Source of the DNA: JAUILA01 sp964563925
GTDB taxonomy: Bacteria; Bacteroidota; Bacteroidia; Cytophagales; Cyclobacteriaceae
Length of the DNA: 14,321 bases
NCBI GenBank assembly: GCA_964563925.1
Contig: CAZLZD010000076.1
Location: forward strand, 1 to 14,321
Direction: 5' to 3'
The position numbers were made by a program, and so were the translations under genes. The notes beneath the pieces were generated by a model, which worked only from the letters and a program-made list of their open reading frames with translations, searched no databases and was not told the DNA's origin. This document shows positions 6,906-14,321 of this stretch, piece by piece; positions within the stretch are counted from its first letter, which is position 1; each line of letters opens with the position of its first letter.

Positions 6906-7694
6906 TCAACGATCGTGGAATACAAAGTGGATCGGAAGCACCATGCGCACCCTTACCGGTTTTCCCCGTTGTTTGCCGGGGTTCCATGGTTCGGCCGCTG
7001 CCAATACCCTCAATGCTTCTTCATCACAACCGGCTCCTATGCCCCGGATCACTTCAAAATCGGTCAGGGTACCGTCGGAATTCACCACAAACTGGACAAA
7101 GACCTTACCCTGTACACCTAGTCGGAGTGCCTGCGTAGGATATTCAATATTCTCATATAAATAGGCCATAAACCCCTGCATACCCATCTTCGGCTCCGGG
7201 GATTGTTCGACAATAGTGAAAATCTCTTCAGCCTTCTCCTCTTCCGGGGCACCGATCTCGACATATTCGCTCTCAGAGATCGCCTCATCCGCGGTAATGT
7301 CAATATCAAAATCAACCTGAATATCTTCAATAATCTCCTCCTCATCCGGCACCTCTACAATGGAAGGCTGCTGAATGGCATTTTTAGGGGGAGGCGGCGG
7401 AGGTTGCTCGGTTACAGGAATATCCAGCATTTCCTCCAGCGTTTCATTGATCGCCAGTAATTCTACCGTTTCCCGGTCGTACACCTTGTAATTGAAGGCA
7501 AACACGACAATCAACAGGCTTAAAAACAACCCCATACTGGCGTAGAGTCCGGACCGGACCTTGTTCCTTTTCGCTTTTTCCTCTTTGTTATCCAGGAGAT
7601 CCTTGAGGTAAGCGGGCACCTCTCTCCTGGTTTTGCGTATTGCCTGGTCTGCCACTCTGGCGGCTTCAGGCGATTTATCCATAACGAGTAACAT
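6906..7694 (-). CDS. TonB family energy transducer with acidic spacer
   Basis: A 262-residue TonB that would link the inner-membrane proton gradient to outer-membrane TonB-dependent receptors. It has a charged cytoplasmic N-terminal tail (about 48 residues), one membrane helix (49-68), a six-proline run (98-103), a strongly acidic spacer (117-167) and the TonB C-terminal domain (172-262). The last carries YP-QALRLGVQGKVFVQFVV, GTLTDFEVIRGIGAGCDEEALR and W-PGKQRGKPV-VRMVLPIHF. The short Pro run and acidic spacer differ from the Pro/Lys-rich spacer of proteobacterial TonB but are common in Bacteroidota. ExbB, ExbD and a TonB-dependent receptor are absent nearby, so it is a stand-alone copy. The first ATG is at 7694; a second in-frame ATG at 7682 (protein MDKSPEAA) is equally possible. 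It is convergent with the GntP gene, with no base between the stops, and divergent from the FG-GAP lipoprotein gene. Confidence 0.92.
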   Translation of the reverse strand: MLLVMDKSPEAARVADQAIRKTRREVPAYLKDLLDNKEEKAKRNKVRSGLYASMGLFLSLLIVVFAFNYKVYDRETVELLAINETLEEMLDIPVTEQPPPPPPKNAIQQPSIVEVPDEEEIIEDIQVDFDIDITADEAISESEYVEIGAPEEEKAEEIFTIVEQSPEPKMGMQGFMAYLYENIEYPTQALRLGVQGKVFVQFVVNSDGTLTDFEVIRGIGAGCDEEALRVLAAAEPWNPGKQRGKPVRVRMVLPIHFVFHDR

Positions 7695-7845
7695 GATCTT
7701 TACCTATTGTTATATATGAATTTCCCTATCTTTTCTTCAAATAGGTATGATCCCGGATATTCAGGATTCTGATCTTGGTCAGCTTGCTTCACGTCATAAG
7801 TCAATTCACAAAAAATATCGTAGATTACGTCGTTAACACATCTCT

Positions 7846-9405
7846 ATGAGTATCAGAACCTTATCACTCGCTGCTTTGTGTATTTGTGCGGGGTGCAATT
7901 GGGAAGCACAGGAAGAGGAAAGCCGGCAGGTCCCGTTTGACCTTTGGAAGGATGCGACCGACATGTATCTGCCGGTTACAGCGGAATGGACCAACCGGGC
8001 CGAGGTGGCCGACCTTGACCTGGACGGTGATATTGATATCCTGTTTGCCAATGGTGGTAATTATTCCGAACCCGGAGAACCTGAGCCGTTGCGTATATTC
8101 CTGAATCCCGGCGATTCGTCAAAATTCACCGAGGTCACCAGCGACATTTTTGGAGAGGAGAAATTCCTGGCCCGGGTGGTAAAGGTTCGTGACGTGAATG
8201 CTGACAGCCTGCCTGACATATTCATCGGAACCACCTATCAGACCCAGTCCAGGCTCTATCTGAACGAAGGTAACGGGAAATTTCGTGATGCCACCTCCTC
8301 GCATCTTCCTCAAAGACTTGCCAGCATCGGCGATTTCGAATTCGGTGATGCGGACATGGACGGAGACCTTGATATTGTACTTACCGACTGGGGACCCGGC
8401 AATAATATGCAGAATACCGGCGGACCGGTCCTGCTCTGGCTCAATGATGGGCAGGGCCATTTTGAAGATGTCACGGAGAATGCTATGCCGGAGGTGTTGA
8501 TCCGGTTCTCATGGGATATTGAGTTTATGGATGTCGACAATGACTTTGACCTGGATATTGCTGTTTCATGCAAGCGTTGCGCCGGGAGCAGCATATTTGT
8601 TAACGACGGCAGTGGCAGGTTTGAAGAACGGAGAATGCTTCCGGCCTATACCAACAATTATGAATTTGAACCGATGGATGTAAACCATGACGGATTCCTC
8701 GACCTGGTCACGGTGAATGACGGGGCGATTGTAAGTGGCAACTCCTGGTCACGGAGGGAACACCTATTCCTGAGTGACAGTGGTAAGTATTTCAGGGATG
8801 TGTCTGACGAATACTGGCCAGCTTCGGAGAATATCGGCGAAGACGACAATAACATCGTTTTCCTGGACTTCGATTCAGACGGAGATCCGGATTTCCTGCT
8901 GAGTTCGTTAACCGGTGAAGACCGACTGCTGGTCAACGATGGCGATGGGCACTTCAGTTTGCATCAGCCTGTCCTGATGGGGGCTCCCACCCCATTTACC
9001 TTGTCTATGGTACTTGCCGATCTGAATGGAGACAATAAGCCGGATATTGTCATGGGCCAGGGAGAAGGCAAGGATGCGTTGGAGGAGCGGATTTTCCTGG
9101 GCCATTCTGTTGGCAGGGATACCAGTCCGCCGGTAATTGCCCTGTATGCCGAACGAATTGATTCCGTGGCAGGAACCCGAACCATCCTGGCCCGCATTCA
9201 TGATAACAAGAGTCCGGCTGCCGCACATGACTTCAGGTATGTACAGTTTCAAACCGCCAGGGAGCGTCAGCAAACAGAAATGCAATGGTACGGCGAGTAC
9301 CTGTGGAAAGCGGTAGTCCCCCTGGAACCCCTTGAGAATCCTCAGATTTGTGTAATGGACAGGGCCGGTAATACCCATTGCCGGCGTCTCCGCCTTACGA
9401 AATAA
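7846..9405 (+). CDS. FG-GAP/VCBS seven-bladed beta-propeller lipoprotein
   Basis: A 519-residue exported protein. The N terminus is a short hydrophobic signal ending CAGC, with Cys17 as probable lipid site, although Cys at -3 makes the lipobox atypical. Seven calcium-loop repeats of the D-D-DGD-D kind follow in order: ADLDLDGDIDI (from 55), RDVNADSLPDI, GDADMDGDLDI, MDVDNDFDLDI, MDVNHDGFLDL, LDFDSDGDPDF and ADLNGDNKPDI. Seven repeats are just right for one closed integrin-like propeller. A C-terminal domain of about 95 residues starts near DTSPPVIALYAERI, looks Ig-like, and holds two Cys (QICVMD and NTHC) that could form a disulfide; a CKRC pair sits in the fourth blade. Such proteins usually bind ligands or partner proteins at the cell surface; no enzyme motif is visible. 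Its last 11 bases overlap the end of the convergent DUF1501 gene. It is divergent from tonB across 151 bases. Confidence 0.87.
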   Translation: MSIRTLSLAALCICAGCNWEAQEEESRQVPFDLWKDATDMYLPVTAEWTNRAEVADLDLDGDIDILFANGGNYSEPGEPEPLRIFLNPGDSSKFTEVTSDIFGEEKFLARVVKVRDVNADSLPDIFIGTTYQTQSRLYLNEGNGKFRDATSSHLPQRLASIGDFEFGDADMDGDLDIVLTDWGPGNNMQNTGGPVLLWLNDGQGHFEDVTENAMPEVLIRFSWDIEFMDVDNDFDLDIAVSCKRCAGSSIFVNDGSGRFEERRMLPAYTNNYEFEPMDVNHDGFLDLVTVNDGAIVSGNSWSRREHLFLSDSGKYFRDVSDEYWPASENIGEDDNNIVFLDFDSDGDPDFLLSSLTGEDRLLVNDGDGHFSLHQPVLMGAPTPFTLSMVLADLNGDNKPDIVMGQGEGKDALEERIFLGHSVGRDTSPPVIALYAERIDSVAGTRTILARIHDNKSPAAAHDFRYVQFQTARERQQTEMQWYGEYLWKAVVPLEPLENPQICVMDRAGNTHCRRLRLTK

Positions 9406-10813
9406 TATCCCTGACCACCTTGCCGTGGACATCCGTGAGGCGGTACCTTCTTCCCTTGAATTTGTAAGTGAGTTTTTCGTGGTCCAGTCCCAGAAGGTGA
9501 AGGAGCGTGGCATTCAGATCATGTACATGGACCGGGTTTTCCACCACCCTATAGCCGAAATCGTCCGTTTTCCCATATACCAGGCCCTTTTTCACCCCGG
9601 CTCCGGCGAGCAATACGGTATAGGACTGCGGGTTGTGGTCCCGGCCGAAGGTTTCCTTTGTGATCTGGCCCTCTGAAAAGCTCGTTCGACCGAATTCACC
9701 TCCCCAGATAACCAGTGTATCTTCAAGCATGCCCCGCTGTTTCAGGTCGGTGAGTAATGCTGCGCTCGCCTGGTCTGTTTCTTTGGTCATTTTGGCTATT
9801 GACCTGGGCAGGGACGAGTGATGATCCCAGCCTCCATGGTATATCTGAATAAATTTCACATCACGTTCTGCCAGCCGTCGTGCCAGAAGACAATTCGCCG
9901 CGAACGTTCCGGGCTTTTTACTTTCAGGGCCATACAGTTCATGAATATAATCCGGTTCCTTATCTACGCTTACTGCTTCAGGAACGGAAGTTTGCATTCG
10001 AAATGCCATTTCGTACTGAGCCATTTTTGCCTTGATATCCGGATCTTCCCAGGCTTCGTATGCATTTGACTGAAGCTTACCGAGGTAATCCAGCTGATCC
10101 CGTCTAAGTTCTTCTGAAACACCTTTGGGATTATTCAGGTACAGTACCGGGTTCTTCCCTGACCTCAGGCGCACACCCTGGTGCTCGGCAGATAAAAACG
10201 CATTCGAATAGGTACCGGCAAACCCGCCTTCCCGGCCCGGTGTTTTAAGTACGATGAACGACGGTAGGTTTTCATTGTCCGATCCCAGGCCATAACTTAT
10301 CCAGGAACCGAAAGAAGGCCTTCCCGGCAGTTCGGATCCTGTATTGTTGAACATCATCGCCGGCTCGTGCTGTACCGATTCGGTATACATCGAATTTATC
10401 ATGCATAGTTCGTCTGCCAGCTGAGACATGTGGGGCATGAGCTCGCTCATGTACATCCCGCTTTGTCCGTGTCTCTTAAAATCCCACCTCGTACCGACAA
10501 TACGCAGGGAGGATTGTGACTCTGTAATTCCGGTGACCCTGCCAAGAATGCTGGAAGGCATCTCTTCTTCGTTCCGCTTAATCAGGAGGGGCTTATAGTC
10601 AAACAGGTCCAGCTGAGAGGGTGCCCCTGCCTGGTACAGATAAATGACGCGTTTAGCCCGGGGAGCGAAATGGGTGCCTCTGATTCCATCAGTCATTGTC
10701 CCGGCAAGCAGGGACGTCGGGTTTAATAAAGACGCCAGTGATACCGCCCCCAGCCCCAGGCTTGTACGGGTCAGAAATTCTCGTCGGTCGATAGGTTTAT
10801 GTATGTGGCACAT
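9395..10813 (-). CDS. DUF1501 domain protein with Tat signal
   Basis: A 472-residue protein of the DUF1501 family, which has an alkaline-phosphatase/sulfatase-like fold and no firmly assigned function. The N terminus carries a twin-arginine signal, DRREFL at 9-14, then a hydrophobic stretch to about residue 38, so it should be exported folded to the periplasm. Conserved family motifs are present: HGGWDHH (326-332), WGGEFGR (370-376) and GRDHNP (390-395), rich in the His, Asp and Glu that coordinate metals in this superfamily. The gene starts within the stop codon of the upstream 1122-residue gene (TGATG, one shared base), so the two are surely co-translated and probably act together. DUF1501 proteins are almost always encoded beside PSCyt1/DUF1549/DUF1553 proteins in Planctomycetota and some Bacteroidota. 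The enzyme reaction, if any, is unknown. Confidence 0.93.
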   Translation of the reverse strand: MCHIHKPIDRREFLTRTSLGLGAVSLASLLNPTSLLAGTMTDGIRGTHFAPRAKRVIYLYQAGAPSQLDLFDYKPLLIKRNEEEMPSSILGRVTGITESQSSLRIVGTRWDFKRHGQSGMYMSELMPHMSQLADELCMINSMYTESVQHEPAMMFNNTGSELPGRPSFGSWISYGLGSDNENLPSFIVLKTPGREGGFAGTYSNAFLSAEHQGVRLRSGKNPVLYLNNPKGVSEELRRDQLDYLGKLQSNAYEAWEDPDIKAKMAQYEMAFRMQTSVPEAVSVDKEPDYIHELYGPESKKPGTFAANCLLARRLAERDVKFIQIYHGGWDHHSSLPRSIAKMTKETDQASAALLTDLKQRGMLEDTLVIWGGEFGRTSFSEGQITKETFGRDHNPQSYTVLLAGAGVKKGLVYGKTDDFGYRVVENPVHVHDLNATLLHLLGLDHEKLTYKFKGRRYRLTDVHGKVVRDIIS

Positions 10814-13800
10814 CAGCGTTTCATATAAGTTTCATCAAAATTCATGATAGTGTTTACCACCATGGTCAGTGCGGCAGTCTTGCTCGTATTCAGCGTACTG
10901 ACAACAGGTTTTTCTCCCACCATGCATAGCGAATCAGCCTGCACCGTGTTATCGCCTGAGAAATACTCCAGGTTATGTTCAAATTGTTCTTCCAGTATAT
11001 CTACCTGTTCGGCGGCCGGGCGGATCCCGGTAAGTAACCTGAAAGCAAGGGTGATCTGATCACGAATATCTTCGGTTTCCACCTGCACGCGTTCGGCCAG
11101 CACCCGGCTTGCTTCTACAAATTGCGGGTCGTTCAGCAGGTTAAGTGCCTGTAGCGGCGTATTGGTACTTATCCGCCGTGCGATACATATTTCCCGGTTC
11201 CCAGCGTCAAAATTCACCATGAACGGAGCGGGCATATGCCTTCGGGTAAACGTGTAAATACTCCGTCGGTATAAATTACTGCCGGTGTCGGCCCTGTACC
11301 TTGCGAGGCGGTACGAAAATTCACTCAGGTCGGTCCACAGACCTTCCGGCTGATACGGTTTGACACTGGGACCACCCACCTGGCGGGTAATCAGGCCGCT
11401 GGCAGCAAGTGCATTGTCACGGAGAAATTCAGCAGGCCAGCGGTACGAACTCATCCGGGCATAGAACTTATTCTCCGGATCCATTTCCCTGGAAGCGGGA
11501 GTGCCCGAGGAAGACTGCCTGTAGGTATAGGACATGACCATTAACTTGATCATTTTCCTCAGGTCCCAGCCACTCTCCATGAATTCGGCGGCCAGCCAGT
11601 CCAGTAATTCGGGATGAGTCGGCAGGTCTCCCTGGTTCCCGAAATCTTCTGCGGACTTAACGATCCCCTTTCCGTAAAGCAGCTGCCAGTACCTGTTGAT
11701 TATCACGCGCGAGGGCAACGGATTTTCCGGATCAACCAGCCATTCCGCCAGACCACTCCGGTCGCCAGGCAAGTTGTCATCATATTCCATAATTTGGGCT
11801 GGAGTTCCCGCCGTTACTTCTTCCCCCGGAAGGTTGTAGAGGCCTTGCTGGAGAAGATAGGTCTTCCTGGCTTCAACCCCATCCTCCATGATCATGAGCT
11901 CCTGAACCTCGTCATACACCGCCAGGCGTTTCTTCCTCAGCACCTTCAATTCTGCTTGCCGGTGCAGATAGTCAGCGGATCGCTTGGTTTGATGTTCTTC
12001 GATTAATCCGGCAAGGAATTCCTCATCCGTTATGTTGGCGAGCAGCGCCATCTCCCACGGGGAGATCTCCTTATCAAATAACCTGAATTCATCCATCAAA
12101 CCCTGGTATACCCCCTGGTCGCCGGAGCCTTCGCGCATACTCTTACCCATCTGCAGGGGAACCGTGTCACGTCTCAACGTATATTCACTGACCGGATGTA
12201 TGGATCGTTTGAGGTTGTCTGAACGTGTTTCTGTTTTTACTTCCTTTCCATTCATAAACAGCCTGACGCCATTGCCTTCCGCGCTTCCGTCATAGGTAAA
12301 TCCCACGTGAGTCCATTTTTCCTCCTCTATACGGTCTTCAGCGGCCACAACCTTGATCCAGTCATCCGGAACCCGGTGGATTAAATTCAATGCAAGGTGA
12401 TTATTTTCATCCAGGTAAAACTCCCACCCGCGAAAATCGCTTTGAAAGTAGCCGCTGTTACCGATGAGGGTCTGTAATTCTCCTACCGGATCGGTACCGG
12501 GTTTAATCCAGATTCCCACGGAAAACGGCTCATACAGCTCGAAGTTGCCAACTTTTTCGAAGTGGATGTAATCGTAATCCTGCTTGAATCGTGCGGCTTT
12601 TCCCTCATAACCGTCGTCGAGAGTGACGGTCAGGCTGGCTTCCACTTTTTCATTCTCATCAACCCACTGAATTTCCTTGGTGCGTTTTTCCTTCTTTTTC
12701 TCCTCTTCGCTTTTTTCCTTCTTCTTTTCTTCCTCTTTCTTTTTTGCCTCTTGTTTTTTCTTTTTCTCTTCTTCGGTCTCGGGCAGGAACGGGACAAATT
12801 TCGGTCTCTTAATCTCTTCCTTTACTTTCCTTAAGGATTCGAATGAGGCAGAGGCGATTGGTTTATAAGGTGCTGTCTGACCCGCCTCCTGATCCTTAAT
12901 GTAATTGGCCACCTTCCTGAAATGTGACATCCTTTGCGACAAATTGTCGTCCAGTTCAGAAATCTTTTCACTGAGTGAATCAAGGGTCCCGGACTGCTCT
13001 TCAGAAAACATAAGCAAGGCAGGGGCCCGGTTTCCGTCCACGATACCTAATCCGCGTTCATTCAGGTTGTTAAAGAATGCGGACAGCTGATAAAATTCCT
13101 TCTGGCTGATCGGATCAAACTTATGATCGTGACATCGAGCACAACCAATTGTCATCCCGAGAAAAGCAGTACCGGTAAGGGCAGTACGTTCGATCACATA
13201 TTCCACCCGGTTCTCTTCATCAATGGAACCTGCGGAAGTTTCCATGGGATTCAACCGGTAAAAAGCGGTCGCGATCTTCTCCTTCATGGTGGCATTTTCC
13301 CTGAGGTCTCCGGCAACCTGCACCTTGATAAATTCATCGTAGGGTATATTATCCTTAAAGGCATCGATCACCCAGTCACGGTAGGGCCAGACCTCCCTGT
13401 ACCCGTCCAGGGAAACCCCATGAGAATCTGCATACCTCGCAATATCCAGCCATTCCATGGTCAGGCGTTCAGCATGCTCGACGGTCCCCAGCAGCCGGTC
13501 CACCACCTGTTCGTACGCATCGGGAGAATCGTTGGCCAGAAATGCATCAACATCTTCGGGCGCAGGCGGTAAACCTGTGAGGTCCATGGTCACCCTTCGA
13601 AGAAGCCGTTCTTTATCTGCCAGTACAGCAGGTTCCATTTGCTCCTGGATGAGCTTATCCTGAATGAAATTATCAATGGCGTTAAATTGCTGCCAATTGT
13701 CAGGGGCAGCGGGGACGGCTGGTTTCTCTACAGGAATAAAAGCCCAGTGCGGCTTCCATTCCGCACCCTGTTCAATCCATTTGACGATGATCGCTGTCTC

Positions 13801-14181
13801 ACGCGGGGTCAAAGCCAGTTTGGAATCCGGCGGCGGCATCATATATTCAGGATCCGTACTAATGATCCGGTGATATGCCTCGCTTTTGCCTGGTTTACTC
13901 TTTACAAATGCCCTGTTCCCATTTGCCAGCGCACTGAACGCCGATTCTTCGGTATCCAGGCGTAATCCTGCCTTGCGGGTATTGACATCCGGTCCGTGAC
14001 ACTGGTAGCACCGGTCTGAGAGGATGGGTTTTACATCGAAATTATAGTCCACCGTTTCAGGCAGGTTGGCATAAGCCGTTTCAATGTCTTCCGGTAATGA
14101 TTCTGTGCAAGCCGTAATTAAACAGGTACACAGTATGAGCTGTGCAAGCAAAAGGATCGGCACACGGCGGATAATCAGCAT
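10813..14181 (-). CDS. PSCyt1-DUF1549-LamG-DUF1553 cytochrome-like lipoprotein
   Basis: A 1122-residue lipoprotein; the signal ends LITAC, with Cys25 as lipid site. Domains in order are: a planctomycete-type cytochrome c module (about 46-140) with heme motif CYQCH at 58-62 and a possible Met ligand in MMPPPDS (114-120); DUF1549 (about 165-375), which ends in a second CxxCH, CARCH at 347-351, within GCARCHDHKFDPIS; a LamG/concanavalin-like domain (about 442-720) with FSVGIWIKPG, WTHVGFTYDG and GLMDEFRLFDKEIS; and DUF1553 (about 805-1070) with NRYWQLLYGKGIV and HPELLDWLAAEFMESGWDLRKM. An extremely charged Lys/Glu stretch (468-503) is inserted after the first LamG strand. The protein should sit in the periplasm or at the outer membrane. 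It is first in a two-gene operon with the DUF1501 protein. Function is unknown; redox chemistry on a bound glycan or similar substrate is a guess. Confidence 0.94.
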   Translation of the reverse strand: MLIIRRVPILLLAQLILCTCLITACTESLPEDIETAYANLPETVDYNFDVKPILSDRCYQCHGPDVNTRKAGLRLDTEESAFSALANGNRAFVKSKPGKSEAYHRIISTDPEYMMPPPDSKLALTPRETAIIVKWIEQGAEWKPHWAFIPVEKPAVPAAPDNWQQFNAIDNFIQDKLIQEQMEPAVLADKERLLRRVTMDLTGLPPAPEDVDAFLANDSPDAYEQVVDRLLGTVEHAERLTMEWLDIARYADSHGVSLDGYREVWPYRDWVIDAFKDNIPYDEFIKVQVAGDLRENATMKEKIATAFYRLNPMETSAGSIDEENRVEYVIERTALTGTAFLGMTIGCARCHDHKFDPISQKEFYQLSAFFNNLNERGLGIVDGNRAPALLMFSEEQSGTLDSLSEKISELDDNLSQRMSHFRKVANYIKDQEAGQTAPYKPIASASFESLRKVKEEIKRPKFVPFLPETEEEKKKKQEAKKKEEEKKKEKSEEEKKKEKRTKEIQWVDENEKVEASLTVTLDDGYEGKAARFKQDYDYIHFEKVGNFELYEPFSVGIWIKPGTDPVGELQTLIGNSGYFQSDFRGWEFYLDENNHLALNLIHRVPDDWIKVVAAEDRIEEEKWTHVGFTYDGSAEGNGVRLFMNGKEVKTETRSDNLKRSIHPVSEYTLRRDTVPLQMGKSMREGSGDQGVYQGLMDEFRLFDKEISPWEMALLANITDEEFLAGLIEEHQTKRSADYLHRQAELKVLRKKRLAVYDEVQELMIMEDGVEARKTYLLQQGLYNLPGEEVTAGTPAQIMEYDDNLPGDRSGLAEWLVDPENPLPSRVIINRYWQLLYGKGIVKSAEDFGNQGDLPTHPELLDWLAAEFMESGWDLRKMIKLMVMSYTYRQSSSGTPASREMDPENKFYARMSSYRWPAEFLRDNALAASGLITRQVGGPSVKPYQPEGLWTDLSEFSYRLARYRADTGSNLYRRSIYTFTRRHMPAPFMVNFDAGNREICIARRISTNTPLQALNLLNDPQFVEASRVLAERVQVETEDIRDQITLAFRLLTGIRPAAEQVDILEEQFEHNLEYFSGDNTVQADSLCMVGEKPVVSTLNTSKTAALTMVVNTIMNFDETYMKR

Positions 14182-14250
14182 AAAGGAATCGGATAGAATG
14201 CCTGAAAGTAACTATTTTGCCAGACATTTCCTATGTAACACCTGTGCTAA

Positions 14251-14270
14251 TCCCCTGAAAAAGAAGGGGA
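14251..14270. other. Small hairpin upstream of the cytochrome-like lipoprotein gene
   Basis: TCCCCT (14251-14256) and AGGGGA (14265-14270) form a perfect 6-base stem with an 8-base A-rich loop, 70 bases before the ATG at 14181. No T run follows on either strand, so it is probably not an intrinsic terminator. A role in mRNA leader structure or as a protein site is possible. The rest of 14182-14321 shows no gene. Confidence 0.25.
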
Positions 14271-14321
14271 AATGCTTAAAATAACCAAAAGTAGTGATCC
14301 GGCGTATAACGTCATGCCGGG

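Noticed and set aside
7767..7780. Imperfect dyad CTGATC-TT-GGTCAG in the tonB/FG-GAP divergent region
   Set aside because: It has a mismatch, short arms and no second copy, so a chance match is likely. No consensus promoter was found in 7695-7845 either.
12562..12868. Plus-strand frames encoding Phe/Leu-rich, membrane-like peptides
   Set aside because: They are the reverse complement of the Lys/Glu polypurine tract in the cytochrome-like lipoprotein gene; the apparent membrane segment is a composition artefact.

Overview
The window reads as chromosomal DNA from a member of the Bacteroidota, probably a marine or environmental lineage. Class cannot be fixed from the sequence. Supporting signs are four predicted lipoproteins (one with the Cys-x-Lys-Asp/Glu surface-export signature known from this phylum), a TonB with an acidic rather than Lys-rich spacer, starts without convincing Shine-Dalgarno sequences, and the pairing of a Tat-exported DUF1501 protein with a PSCyt1/DUF1549/DUF1553 cytochrome-like lipoprotein. 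That pairing is best known from Planctomycetota and also occurs in Bacteroidota. No CRISPR array, integrase, transposase or phage gene is visible, and no gene-free stretch exceeds about 205 bases.

Layout. Positions 1-59 hold the 5' part of a minus-strand tRNA with anticodon CAU. Next, all on the minus strand, come a GNAT acetyltransferase (221-694) and two adjacent class I-like PPK2 polyphosphate kinases (786-1601 and 1603-2502) separated by one base. A 205-base divergent intergenic region leads to a plus-strand block: a lactonase-like seven-bladed beta-propeller lipoprotein (2708-3928), a strong intrinsic terminator (3953-4001), a right-handed beta-helix lipoprotein (4079-5452) and a GntP-family carboxylate:H+ symporter (5601-6905).

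The symporter meets, stop codon against stop codon, a minus-strand TonB gene (6906-7694). Divergent from TonB is a plus-strand FG-GAP/VCBS seven-bladed propeller lipoprotein (7846-9405). It overlaps by 11 bases, tail to tail, the end of a minus-strand operon made of a 1122-residue di-CxxCH lipoprotein (10813-14181) followed by a DUF1501 Tat protein (9395-10813), coupled by a TGATG stop/start overlap.

How the genes may work together. The two PPK2 genes probably interconvert nucleotides and polyphosphate in the cytoplasm. The lactonase-like propeller, beta-helix protein and GntP transporter could form a modest sugar-acid acquisition set (extracellular lactone or polysaccharide processing, then aldonate uptake); this is inference. 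The di-CxxCH/DUF1501 operon encodes two exported proteins of unknown function. It is the most interesting system here because it joins a putative c-type cytochrome module, a LamG-type binding domain and an alkaline-phosphatase-like partner, and because its LamG domain carries an extreme Lys/Glu insertion.
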